From Mermis nigrescens (taxonomy: Eukaryota; Nematoda; Enoplea; Mermithida; Mermithidae): a stretch of DNA of 64,000 bases. A program made the position numbers and the translations under genes. The first letter of the stretch is position 1. Each line of letters opens with the position of its first letter. Shown here one piece after another: positions 29,431 through 41,016 of the stretch. The DNA lies in NCBI GenBank assembly GCA_036768485.1, contig JAVLUZ010000154.1, positions 23,470,685-23,534,684 of the forward strand, written 5' to 3'. The notes under the pieces are model-generated. The model had not been told where the DNA came from. It worked only from the letters and a program-made list of their open reading frames with translations, and made no database searches.

Positions 29431-32400
29431 TATAATAATGAAAATAATCAGTAGCGGATCTAGGATTTCCCTAAAAGGGGGCGGTACCCCAAATTTTCCA
29501 AAAACAGCCAAAATAGGTCGAAAAATTTGTTCTTCAGGTGCAAAATGGCTTTTTTCGGCGTTTTACATTGTCACTTTTGCTTAAAATCGCTTCTGACTCA
29601 ACATTTTTTCAAAATTTTCGAAAATTTTGTGCGAAAATCATATAATTTCTTTGACTTTAGCGGAAATCCGGCGGAAAAATTTGAAAAATTTAGGCTGAAG
29701 GACGTTTAGAAGCTTGATTTATTCTTCAATTTCCTGTATTTGTTGCATTTGACGCCGGACGTCGAAAATCTTTCAAGTTATGCTCGAAAATAGAAGAAAT
29801 CTATGCTGAAATAGCTGTTTCTGCTCTTGAAATTGTTGTGAAAGCTATTACATGAGCGAAAAATGGCTTCCAGATCGTAAAGGAAGTAAATAAATGACAT
29901 TAAAAGGTTTATCCGACGCGAAGTGCCGGGAAAAACAGGTTTTGTCTGAGATGGCACAGGTTATTTGTGACCGGTATTAAAGGATGATAACCATACATGC
30001 ACAGCATGGGAATTCTGGGGGGTGAAAACCTAAAGTGCCTTTTTTGGGCCCAAAAATGGCCGGTACGCGTTAAAAAACATCGTTTTTTGGCGTTTCTGAC
30101 GATACTCTATCCTTCTAGAGCATAAAATCATGAAAAAATTTCGAGAAAAGTCGAATAAATTGACCAATATATCGCTTAAAACATGAATATATGGCGCGAA
30201 GCGCCGAAAATTTGGCGATTTTGAGCAAATAGATAGCCAACAACCCTTAAAAAGACACTTTTTCTACGAATTTTCAGGTAAGTTTAGGAAACTTTTGAAA
30301 CATCGCCAATTCTGGGGGTGAAAAATTTTTTGCGATGGGTGAAAAATGATTCTGCGGGGGGGGGTGAAAACCCTCCCAAACCCCCCAAGATCATGTATGA
30401 TGATAACTACTCGCTTTCTTAGTTATAATTCGTCTCTTTTCGTCCAGAAATGGAAGAATATCCAATTTTTCCTAGAAATTAAAAATTAAATAACAAATGC
30501 GCACGTTATCGGCGATCGTTTAGTATATATGGCGAAATGGTAACTAATAAAAGAGTGAAAAATATAATGAATTAATAATAAAATAATTAATAGCAAATCA
30601 ATAATGATAAATGTTAATTGAATTTTACCTTTTTCTTCCAAGGGGCCACTGCGATGATGCTCTTTCGATTTATTTTCTATTATTCTGGTTTCTCGGCGAT
30701 TCATTGAACCTGGCCGGCGCCATTTTATCCTCCCAATTGCCCATCCAGACTTGCATGGGCTCATATTTCATATTCCAAGATTGCGTCATTCTAAGTCAAT
30801 ATTTTTACTACAAAATTCGAGGCGGTTGGCGATTGCGCATGTTGCACGATTTAGGGCCACCGACTCTCTCCTGCCTTATGTTAGTTTCGTTTGTCGGTTC
30901 GTTTGAACCGCAAAACGCCCGTTACAAGAGGCATACGTTATATGGTAAAAAAGTTATAGGCACGTATACTGTAATACGGGATGGAGGGATTCCCACTTAA
31001 AATCAGTCGTTTTCAAGTCCTCCAACGGCTGGGATTCCCCCTCCATTTTTGGCGAAAATTCTCGTTTTTTCGCCATTTTTTTGTGTTTTTTTCCGTTTTA
31101 ATTGAAATAGAAGATAATTTGCCCCCTTTGCTTGCTCCCAAAAATGGCCGGGGCGGGAACCCCCAAATTTCGAGCCGTTACATGTATGCCTGCATCGCGT
31201 ACATATGAGGTAATCAAGATAATGCTTATTAATATTTTATTATTATTTATTTATATATGTATGTTCATTTTAGAATTCGAGAATTTTATGTCTATTCTTG
31301 GCGGGCCTTTATCAAAGATTTTATCTCGGAGGTGCCGAAATTTTTTAAGTAGAATACAGTGGTCGCCATGAAAGATGACGCGCTATCATCCTCAGAATTA
31401 TGATAGAGGATGCGTCGCGAGCGCCGCGTTACGTCCATCATGCGCTATCATCTCTTTTTTCTATCAAGCGCCATTAACCTCTATCATCCCGTTAATCTGG
31501 CGATGCGGACGGCGCAATTTAGCAAGTAATAGCGCCAACAAGGAAGCGCGCACGTGAATGCTGGCGCGCTTCCTTCTTGTTGGTGCTATTAATAGCTAAA
31601 TTGTGCTGTCCGCATCGCCAGATTAACGGGATGATAGAGGTTAATGGCGCTTAATAGAAAAAAGAGATGATAGCGCATGATGGACGTAACGCGGCGCTCG
31701 CGACGCATCCTCTATCATAATTCTGAGGATGATAGCGCGTCATCTTTAATGGCGACCACTGTATCTTGATAGTTATTAGAAGGTAAGTGCGCAAAAATTA
31801 TTACATTTTTGGACTTTTCTCGGCGAGCTCTATACAACGATGAGGTAAAATTACGGAAAAATAGGGAATATTTAAAATTGAAATAAGAACGCTCATTTTC
31901 AAAGTCATATTCAAAATATCTATCCTTCATACTGTCTAGCGCACTCCTGTTTTTCTTAACAATATCTTAAGTTTGTACATGTCTGTATCAATCTTTATGC
32001 ATTACATAAAAAACCAATACGGAAAATCAATAATTCGGCCTAAAATATTTTGAAAATTTTAGCTCCGCCATGTTTGAATTAATGTTGCACAGACGACATT
32101 ATACAAAGATAATAAATCAGGGGGCCGGAGAGTTTAGCGTTTACTAGTTCAAAATGTGCTAAAAACCTTTTTTTACGGTCTTCTTAAAAGACTAGGTTTT
32201 TTTACTTTATTTGTTTGGTAAATCTTGTTAGTCAGCGAAAACGACTTCGTCATTTTGGGGCTGTTTTCCCCCTAAATACTTGATCTACATATTCCGGATA
32301 TTATATATCAGACATGCATAGCGTGAGAATTCTGGCGGGGTGAAACCAAAAATTTTTTTCAAAAAGCATTTTTAGGGCTCAAAAACGATCGGTATGCGCC

Positions 32401-35400
32401 GAAAAAAGACGATTTCTTGGCATTTCCGACGACGCTCTTTCTTTCTACAACACAAAAGCATATTAAAAATGCGAAAAATTGAGTATTTTGAACAAAAAGA
32501 AGAGAATATGTTGCGAAGTGTCGATAATTAGACTTTTTCTACCAAAAAAGATCGCTGAAAAATCGCTTAAAACTGCACCTTTTCTACGAGTTTTTCCTTG
32601 AAATATCTAAAATTCTGGAGGTATGAAAAAGTCTCTGAATGCATACATGTAACGCTTCGAAATTTAGGGTGGGGATTTCTTGTCATTCTTAAGGAGGATA
32701 TATGACTTCCAATTTTTGGCCAAACACGGTTAAAAATACCCAAAAAAGGCCAGAAAACGCAAGTTATCTTCAAGAATCAGAGGAAATCAAACCAGGAGAC
32801 GACCAAATCTAGGTGGGGGATCCCCATCCTCCTGTTACATTTATATTTTTAGGGATTGTAAACTACTCTAATCCCCACAGGACATGATCATTTATAGATA
32901 TTATACGAAATTATTTATTATTATTTATTATTCATTATTATCCCTGATTTTATTATTTTATTAAGAAAACGAGATTGGGGATCATTCGCCTCAAAATGAC
33001 CCATTTTACGCTGGTGGTGTGCCTCCATTTTTTAATGGCCCTAGCGACGAAATCGGCTACATTTTTGGCACCATTTCTGCCGTGTGTTATTTAGCTGGGC
33101 GACTACCGCAATTGTTCAAAAATTTAAAGCGCAGATCGACCGAAGGCGTTTCTTTGCTTATGTTCTTGATAATAATTTTAGGCAATTTTTGCTCATGCGT
33201 AGAATCTGGAAGAAATATGGTGTAGCCGAACTTTAAGTGTAAACAAGCGTGTTGTCTCTTTTTTGTGCGTTCTTCTATCGATTATGATTATTTTTTAATT
33301 TTATAATTTCTGAATTTATTCTACTTTTTAAATTTTGTTCTTGAAGAATTTCTAAATTTTTAAAATTTTAAATTCAATTTATAAATAACTCGGTATTTTT
33401 TCAAAAAAATCATCTTGATTATAAAAAAATCACATTAAACAAGTTCTATTAAGCAAAATATTAGCCATGGTTTGATGCACAGTGTGGCCGAATCTTGGTA
33501 GGCTCTATTAGGCTAAAAACCACCTGTTGAGAATTAGTATAAACGCTTAAATATCGTAAAAATGGCCTTAGTTACAGCTTTTCTGGTCTATTTTTAGCAC
33601 TTTTGCCGAAAATTTTGATTTTAATCATTTTAATTTCAATTTCGTCCCATTTTTCAAAGAATTTTTCAGTTTTCGGTTAGAGGAGTCGTGGCCATACGTG
33701 GGCAGCACCAAAATTCTTAGGGGTTGCAAGGTTTTTCAAAGGTCAAAAAATGGCCTTAAAAATGATGGTACATATGGCGAAAAACACCATTTTTCAACGT
33801 TTCTCATCAAGCACTATCCATTGGCATCAAGAAATTGCGAAAAAACTTTTAAAAATTTCAAAAATTGAATTGGGGGGTATTTTGGTTTCTTGGGGGATGC
33901 ATACTCCCCCTCAAATCCCCTACGCCCAGGTTTGGTCTCGTGACCATACATGGGCAGCAGTCAAGTTCTGGGGGTTTAATGGGGCTAAATTTGAAAAGAA
34001 TAGTATGAAAAATTCAATTCTGGCGGCTTTCAGATTCTGGGAGGCGGTTGTAAACCCCAATGCCCTTGTGTGGTCGTTACCCTCAACCTCCACGCAGAAT
34101 TTGGGATGAGTCTTATATAATTCGAAGAGGAAAAGTTTTCCTGGCTGCAGAGGGCGACGCTAGGGCCTCACATGCACACATGGGCGTGGGGGGTATGCAC
34201 TCCCCCCAGAAGTTGAAATACCCCCAGAAATCAAAATACCCCCAGAATTCAAATTTTTGAAATTTTTTGCTTTTTTACGATTTTTTGATGCCATTGGATA
34301 GTGCTCGATGAGAAATGTCGAAAAAATTGTGTTTTTTCGCCATACGACCACTTTTAAGACCATTTTTGACCGTTGAAAATTTTTTCACCCCCCTCCGCTC
34401 CCCAGAATTTTGGTGCTGCCCACCTATGCTCACATGGATAAAAACTGAATTTTTACTGTAAATTAACTAACCTCGGCTAAAAACTACGAATTGAGCTACA
34501 TTCCTCTGTTTTATTCGTACATGGACAGGGCAGGGCCTCGATGTTGAGTTTTTGGTATCCAAAGATCTACGGAAGTCAGAAAGGCTAGGAAATTTACGAC
34601 AGGAGCACAGTATACCGTTTATCGAACCTCATTTAGCAAGCCATCGGCGCCAAAATATCTTTGAAAAACGAAAATTTCCTAGGAGTCTTGTTATTTTTGA
34701 TTTTTTAAACTTGGAGCAAGGCTCGTTTTCGCATACTGTGGAAGAAAATTGGGTCTTTTTAATATTTCATGCCGTAACTTTTATAGATATTTCAGCTCGT
34801 ATTCTATCACGTTTTGTTGGTCTTTATGTAATTATCAGAATACAAAGCTTCACAATCACTTTTGGTATAAAAAATTCCGTTTTGACTGGTTGGATTAATC
34901 ACCTTTTTCCGGATTTTTTTATGATGAAATAATGAGGGGATTATCGAGGCTTCGCAAAGCTGATTTTTTAAAATAATTTTCAGTCTATACTATATACAGT
35001 CACGTGGTTATTTTTTCAGTCCACGGAAATTTCATCGAATAAATCAAAAAAGTTACTATAGTCTCCAGTTCGTATCACTTTTTATGTACGCGTAGTTCAC
35101 AAGAGTAAAAACGGATGCCTTGATAATACATATTATTTTCTGATAACGCGAATAATATAAGTTTTCATCTATTTTTGAGCTTTATTTGAGGCGAATCTAT
35201 TTAATGCAGTTTTTATCATGTCTTTGTATTCAGCTAAGAACTCTTAGAACAGCATACATTTTTTTGTTCGAAAAATCAACTATTCTGGGGTCGGAAGCCA
35301 TTTTGTTGGATCAGCAGCTATCCTGGAGGGTCAAACTTACCTCAAGAACTCCTATGCTCTCCAGCTTCTTACATCCGCGCCTGAATGCATGAACTGGGTC

Positions 35401-36447
35401 TAAACAACATCAAATCCGATTGTATAAGGCCGCTGCTGATCTTGGGGGTTGGGGGTTCAATATACATAGGCAGAACCGAATTCTGTGGGGTCCGATGGGG
35501 CAAGATTGCTAAAAATAGCACCAAAAATTCAATTCTGTGGGTCTATCGATTTTTGCGGGGTCCGCTGGATTCTTAAGGGGGTCTAGTACAAGACCCTCAC
35601 GCCCGTATGCAGATTTCAACCCCTGGAAAATTTTCACCCCCCCCTCAACCAGAATTCACGATTTTCCAAAAGTGTCCAAAAAAATTGTAGAAAAGGCGCT
35701 GTTTTAGCGTTTTTAGCTATTGACTTCAAGGTTTCGATTTTCGGCACTTTGCACCTTAAACTTAATTTTTTGACTATATTTTGTCCAACTTATCCGAATT
35801 TTTTGTATTTCCGAAATTCACTTATGTTTTTCACGCTCTAAAAAGATCGAGCATCGCCAGAAGCGCCAAAAACCGATGTTTTTGAAGCGAACCCGCCATT
35901 TCTGAACCCGAAGATGGCCCTTTAAATTCCTCCCCCAAAATTTATGTAGCGTGCATGTCTGGCGGCAGCACATAGAAAGCTGACAGCTGATCAAAATTTT
36001 TCGCACACTTTGAACAATGACATATTTAGTCTCGAAATTCTGTGCAGTTCATATTAGCTGAAAAAATGACGTGTAACATCGGGGTGTAGTTTTTTGCTAG
36101 CAGTTTTAAGCAAACATTTTTTAAAAATTTTTTGAATGTATTAATTATTTTAAGTATATTTCTCGAAATAAAACGATAAATTCGGCGAATATTTTGTTTT
36201 TTTAATAGGCAATTTGACCTACGGCTTAGCCGTTTTATTGGGCGGAAATACGTACGCCTACGTTTTGCACCATTTGCCTTGGCTTTTGGGCAGTTTTGGT
36301 TGCTGCCTATTGGATACTCTGGTCCTGTGGCAATATTTTGCATTTAAAAAGCGTCCCGTCGTCCCGTTGGCTACCCAAATTTCCGAAAATTTGACCCGGC
36401 CAATGGCAAAAGACGATAGTACGCATGAAACGGATGAAGAAGGATAA
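28590..36447 (+). CDS. SLC66A1: PQ-loop lysosomal cationic amino acid transporter (SLC66A1/PQLC2 family), four exons
   Basis: Spliced exons 28590-28771, 30643-30944, 32966-33181 and 36209-36447 give 939 nt, a 312-residue protein with all intron phases (2, 1, 1) agreeing. Family members are seven-helix exporters of Lys/Arg from lysosomes. The two diagnostic PQ-loops are LPQIYQNYK at the end of exon 1 and LPQLFKNLKRRSTEGVSLLM in exon 3. Exon 2 has the family signature FLGDSLNLAGAILSSQLP, and exon 4 has VLHHLPWLLGS followed by an acidic tail. A luminal N-terminal glycosylation sequon (NCS) follows MLGYINRLNTE. Introns are full of MITEs. The intron 3 donor appears to be GC rather than GT. Intron 2 borders are inferred from phase and consensus. 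The last exon is followed by two damaged copies. Confidence 0.88.
28772..30642 (+). other. Transporter intron 1: repeats and microsatellite
   Basis: Contains a degenerate TTTGTAC-family piece (about 28840-29060), an (AAT)n microsatellite (29349-29445), a CAGTAGCGGATCTAGG-type repeat (about 29445-29930) and a GCACAGCATGGGAATTCTGG-type repeat (about 29995-30400) with an exact GGCGCGAAGCGCC at 30193-30205. No gene of its own. Confidence 0.6.
30643..30944 (+). CDS. SLC66A1: Transporter exon 2
   Basis: Acceptor TTTTTCTTCCAAG|GGGCCAC joins exon 1 to give R-GHCDDALSIYFLLFW. Codes for helices 2-4. The right border is placed at TATATG|GTAAAA because it gives phase 1, matching exon 3; read-through would continue to a stop at 30998-31000. 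Confidence 0.75.
31357..31761. mobile_element. 405-bp near-perfect palindrome, TA-flanked foldback MITE
   Basis: Starts CAGTGGTCGCCATGAAAGAT and ends in its inverse. The two ~195-bp arms are almost identical around a ~14-bp centre near 31558. Flanked by TA on both sides (31355-31356, 31762-31763), as for Tc1/mariner-related elements. It lies in intron 2 of the transporter gene. Arms repeat GATGATAG/CTATCATC motifs. Confidence 0.9.
31770..32965 (+). other. Transporter intron 2, right part
   Basis: No ORF of interest. 32310-32830 resembles the GCACAGCATGG/ATTCTGGGGG repeats with a degraded hairpin motif. 32905-32965 is AT-rich with a short ATT run leading to the acceptor. Confidence 0.4.
32966..33181 (+). 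CDS. SLC66A1: Transporter exon 3
   Basis: Acceptor TTTTATTAAG|AAAACGAG. Codes for a loop, helix 5 and the second PQ-loop. The paralogue at 62851-63263 has an intron of the same phase at the equivalent place. The right border is AATTTTAG|GCAATT, a GC donor. Read-through would add about 13 residues and stop at 33223-33225. Confidence 0.75.
33693..33934. mobile_element. hAT-type MITE of the CATACGTGGGCAGC family, copy 1
   Basis: Begins CATACGTGGGCAGCACCAAAATTCT and ends CGCCCAGGTTTG, in reverse orientation to copies 2, 3 and 5. The flanks (GTCGTGGC and GTCTCGTGAC) are similar but not identical. A second sequence starting CATACATGGGCAGCAG follows at once, so the right border is less certain. Confidence 0.65.
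34175..34428. mobile_element. hAT-type MITE of the CATACGTGGGCAGC family, copy 2
   Basis: Starts CACACATGGGCGTGGGGGG, ends GCTGCCCACCTATG, with exact 8-bp target duplication CTCACATG (34167-34174, 34429-34436). Located in transporter intron 3. Confidence 0.88.
34437..36208 (+). other. Transporter intron 3, right part
   Basis: A 126-codon ORF (34552-34932) shows no domain and no splice context. 35380-36208 is a diverged version of sequence also found upstream of exon copies B and C (CTGACAGCTGA, GTTCATATTAGCTGAA, TGTAGTTTTTTG), so the repeated unit begins left of exon 4. Confidence 0.45.
36209..36447 (+). CDS. SLC66A1: Transporter exon 4 (copy A, intact)
   Basis: Acceptor TTTTTTTAATAG|GCAATTTG. 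Codes for helices 6-7 (LTYGLAVLLGG, HHLPWLLGSFGCC) and an acidic C-terminus, stop TAA. This is the only one of three copies in frame with exon 3 at this acceptor. Confidence 0.85.
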
Positions 36448-36952
36448 TTTGTTTACACCAGTGTAATATGTGTAATATGATCTGTTTACACTCTTTTAAT
36501 ATGCATATTTAATTACTGTAGTTTTTTGACGCTTCGAGGCACGGAGTGCCAGCTTATTGCCGTGTAAAGTAAATGTTTTCGCTTTAAATCGTTTATGTAA
36601 TGTATGTATTTTTATTTTATCAACTTTTACTCGTTTGATACGTTTTAGTGTAAACTTACTTTAAATATTCAAACCGAATAGCAAGCCTGTCTATTTTTTT
36701 GTAACAATTTAAAATTTCGCATTATTTTGTTATTGAAAACCCGGTTTTTCCGATATGACTATGAGGTTGTGCATGGAGCTTTTAAAATACATTTGGGTGG
36801 GGGCGGTTGGGAGTTTTGTGACCCTTTTGAGAACTCGACAAACCCCTTTGCCAGAAAAAAATCAGTAGATCCCTAGAATTGAATTTACAGCATGTTTTTT
36901 GGTATTTTTGTCTGTTTTATACCACCTGACCCCCCGAAATTCGACTGCTTAT

Positions 36953-37125
36953 CAGTGGCGGATCCAGGATTTTCCTAAGGGGGGGGCGGTACACCTAAGG
37001 ATGGGGGGAACCATGACTTGGGCGGAAAAATTAGCCGTTTTAACCCGAAAATCGCTCGAAAATCCTTAATTTTGCGCAATATTTTTGGCTAATGGGGCTG
37101 CCGCCGCCCCCTAAATCCGCCCCTG
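36953..37125. mobile_element. 173-bp hAT MITE with CAGTGGCGGATCCAGG ends
   Basis: Ends CAGTGGCGGATCCAGG and CTAAATCCGCCCCTG. Flanks CTGCTTAT (36945-36952) and CTGCTTCT (37126-37133) are a one-mismatch 8-bp duplication. Unit B at about 43188 reads CGACTGCTTCCAAGTTTGAGG without it. Related ends occur at 14980, 16944, 19787, 29445 and 44446-44600. Confidence 0.8.
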
Positions 37126-40100
37126 CTGCTTCTTAGTTTGAGGTGTCCTAGAATTCAACGCCCCAAAATCAACAAATCCACAGAATCGAATTTTTTCCAG
37201 CAATCTTTGCCCCATCAGCCTTTCAGAATTTGTTTACTGCCCATATATATGATGATGCTTGTGTTCTTTATTGATCAAAGTTTTGAATTTCTATCGAAAA
37301 ATCCATTGACACTTATTATCATAGGGAAAATTTCGTTGTAGTTTTGCTTTTAATTTTTGCCGAATTTTTCGCGTTTATAATTCCTGTGTCAGTCTTATTA
37401 TTTTCATGCAATTTTCCGAAAAAAGATCGGTCATAAAAATTAACAAAAATGACAAATAACATGTTGACGTCATACACAAAACGAATTTCCTATAATTTTT
37501 AGTACCATGATAAAAGTTCATGTTTTCTGTTGCAAAATGCTTTAAATACGTTAAAAATGGCAGTTTTCTAATAAAAGCAATAAACGTTTCCTTTCAATTT
37601 CGTCCTTTTTTAAGCTTGAAAATTCTAAGCCCCTCCCCCAGAATTTATGTGCGCCCGTGTATGATGTGGAACATTCGTGGGCATGGAGTTGGGATTGTGG
37701 TCATGGTTTTTTGTATTCGGCAAAGATTTGTCCCGATGTACAAAGACTTTTCAGGACCGTCTTTATACAAAAAAAGTTTCTTGGGAAGACAAAAACTGCA
37801 AAAAGGAGTGAAATTCTTAGAAATTTTCGGCGCTTCGCGCCTATAATGAGTAATTGTCTGTCCTATATATCATTTGAAATGGCAGAGTTTGCATTTAAAA
37901 TGGAAAAATGTCAAATTTTTTGTCGCGTCGCGCCGTTTTGAGACAATTTTTAGTAATTTTTGGCGTCAGAAACCCAGAAATTAACGAAAGTACACTACCA
38001 AAGGTCGAAAAACCCTGTTTAACCTTACTGAAATCGCTACTGTACCATACTAATAGTACACAAAAATTTGCAAGTACAAAATCTGAAAAGACTTTTTGGG
38101 ACCATCTTTGTACAGGGTGTCACGAAATGATAGCCCCCCTCCAAAAATTGATTTCAGGGTACGATAGAAAAAATCTGTAAGCACTATCTTGTAGAGCATT
38201 CAATTCTGCTTTGGGTAGTAAAAAGTGATTTATACATTGCAAAAAAGAGGTTTTTACAAGTAGCTCTGAATAGGATCTATCTTAGTAAAGTTGTGACGAA
38301 TCGATTAGAAAAGCTCGTGCTTATGGAGTCAGAAATCGGTCGCTATTCTGCAGAAACAGCATCGAAAAATTGGCGTATGAGTGTTAAATGAATTAGAATA
38401 TGATTGTGTACATAGTCTGACAATCTGTTATGTTCAATGACTATGCAATTAAGACAGGTCGACTTAAGCTCAAGACGGGCTATATGGATTTTTAAATCGA
38501 CGTAGTCGTGAAATTCGAAATACTAAGATATCGCTTTTAGTGTTTCTGATCAATAAAAAATCTAACCGGTGCATAAAATATGCGCAAATTTCGATAAAAT
38601 CAAGCAATCCGACGCAGAATTGGACAAAATACGGTCAGAAAATAAGTAAATGGCGCGAAGCGCCGAAAGTTTGTCACTTTTGAGCAAATCGGTATTCTTT
38701 TGGAAAATGGCGAATTTTGGGGGGGGAAGAAAACTTTTCAGTAGGGTATCCCAAGATCATTTATGTCCGCTACTGCCTTCTTGTTCCGATAATCGCCGAA
38801 CACATTATGTAGGTAATGGAAAGTTTGATTTTTGACTTAATCGGTTTGCTTGAAATTGTCTATTTTCTTACAAGATCATCGGTATAAATACCTATTATTT
38901 GGACTTGCTAAAGACTATAGTTGTTTTTCCAAGACAAACATTCAAGAGAGTGAGAAAGTTGAGGAAAAAGTTAAACATAATAATTTTCATTGGTTTCTAC
39001 CTTGTAAATTATTTAATTATAAAATTATTTCAACCTTTCAACCTTATTGTTTTCCTCTTCTTCCGCCATTATTGTCATTGACGCGCTTAGTAATACGCAA
39101 TGCGCTTTTTATTGGACTGTAAAGCTTGTGACATTGTTTCATTTTTTGACATTTTAAAATTGTATTTTTATTGAATTAAATCGTGCAAATATAAGCCTTA
39201 ATATATGTGACCATTGATTCATTCGGGATGAGTAATGGCGAAATTTGATCGCGTTTTTGAAGATTCAAAAACGGGTATGGCTGTACGGGTTTCTGAATCG
39301 TATTTATGTGGCTAATCATTAATCGATTTTTGAGTAGGTGTCTGATGATTTTTTTTGTCGTGAAAATTAGAATTATTTTAAATTTTTTATCAAATTGTAT
39401 TTATGTGTTTAATTTTTCCCAGCCAAACGTAATCGAGCGTTTGTTGCAACATTTTTTACAGACAACAAGCATTCCAATGTGACCAACTTCCTATATTTAT
39501 CCTATTGTCAACTTTGTAAGCGTACTGAGCTTCTTGGATGGCAAAGTGCTTACGTTCTTCAGGCAATCGGTGAACCTTGAAATAAGTTACGCGGAACTTT
39601 AGGATTAAAAAAATTGGCAGGGATTGAATTCCGGCGATCGTAGGTGTAGATAATAATATAGAGGATGTGAATTCTAAGGGTCAACTCATATGGAAACGGA
39701 AATTCTGAGCAGCCTGTAAAATTTTTAAAAGTGTCTTCAATTTTGGGTTGAAAGTTGATATGAGCGTCACAAGTCCACGTCAAAAACTGGGCGTTGTCTG
39801 TTCTTTCTAAAAATTCGAGTAAATTAGGCAAAAAATAGTCGAAAGTGAATATATGGCGCGGAAATTTCAAACTTGAACCATAAGTTAGCTAGAAAAGTTT
39901 AATTCGGTTTATGATGATTTACGATTTTTAGGAAGATCGTCAACCAAATTCTGGGGGTCTGGATGGCGGAAATCCAAGAAACGTGCGAAAAACTCGATCA
40001 TGGGGCCTATCGATTTTCAGGGGGTCGACCTAATTCTGAGGGAAGCAACCCTCAATCTACCACGCTTACGTGTGGGCGGACATAAATTTTCCCAATAGTG

Positions 40101-41016
40101 CACGAAAATTCGCCCATTATGCTCAAATTATCGGTCTTAGAGATAGAATCATTGTGATCCGGAAAAAAGTCGGAAAATTTTGAAATCTTACGAAAAACAC
40201 GCCAAAATTGGCACAAAGAACTAAAAATGATACTCGAGAAATCATTGGAATCTAAAAAATTCTTGCTATGTACAACTACTCTCCTGACGCTCATCTTTTT
40301 AGAACGTCAAGAAAGTCAGTAAATGTCATTTAAAAACCATTTGTACACTTCAATAAGACTTCTTTCAGACGTTTCAAACGGTGTTTATTCTTTCTAAAAC
40401 ATAAAATCATAAAAAAATCGGAAGAATTGAGTAAAACGCTTAAAAGCACACTGTTTTTTTCAAAAATCGGCAATTTTGAGGAGTCGGCAGCATAGATGCA
40501 CAGCATGGCCGTCAGGTCAGCCGGTCTGGTTATGTCAAGAACTGAGCTTTTTCCGGCCAAAATAAGGTCAAAAATGGCAAAGCGCTAAAAATACGTAGTT
40601 TATTACACAGTGTCTGCTTGTTCAATTTTTAAGGGAATTTTCAAGTTTTCATCCGTTTTTTGCCTTCATTTTGCTTCATTTTCCCTGGAAAATTTCCTAT
40701 TTTTTCCATTTTGGGGATCTAGACTCCTAACCTCTCCCACGTGCACGTCTGGTCGACAGCCAACGTGTGTTCCCAGCCTCAATTCGCGTCTGAGTGCAGA
40801 AACTGGGATTTAAACAAAGCCAAAATAGAGTTTAAACAAGCTGCTGTAAAACTTTTAAAGCTGACAGCTGACCGAAATTTTTACGAACCTATTTTAAACA
40901 ATAATGGTATATCTATCTAATACAATAAGCGTTAAGGCCATACAGTTCATATTAGCTGAATTTATATCTTGTTGTAACATAGGAATGTAGTTTTTTGGGC
41001 CAGTTTACAACAAGCG

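Noticed and set aside
34552..34932. 126-codon ORF in transporter intron 3
   Set aside because: No domain, no conserved copy, no splice or promoter context.
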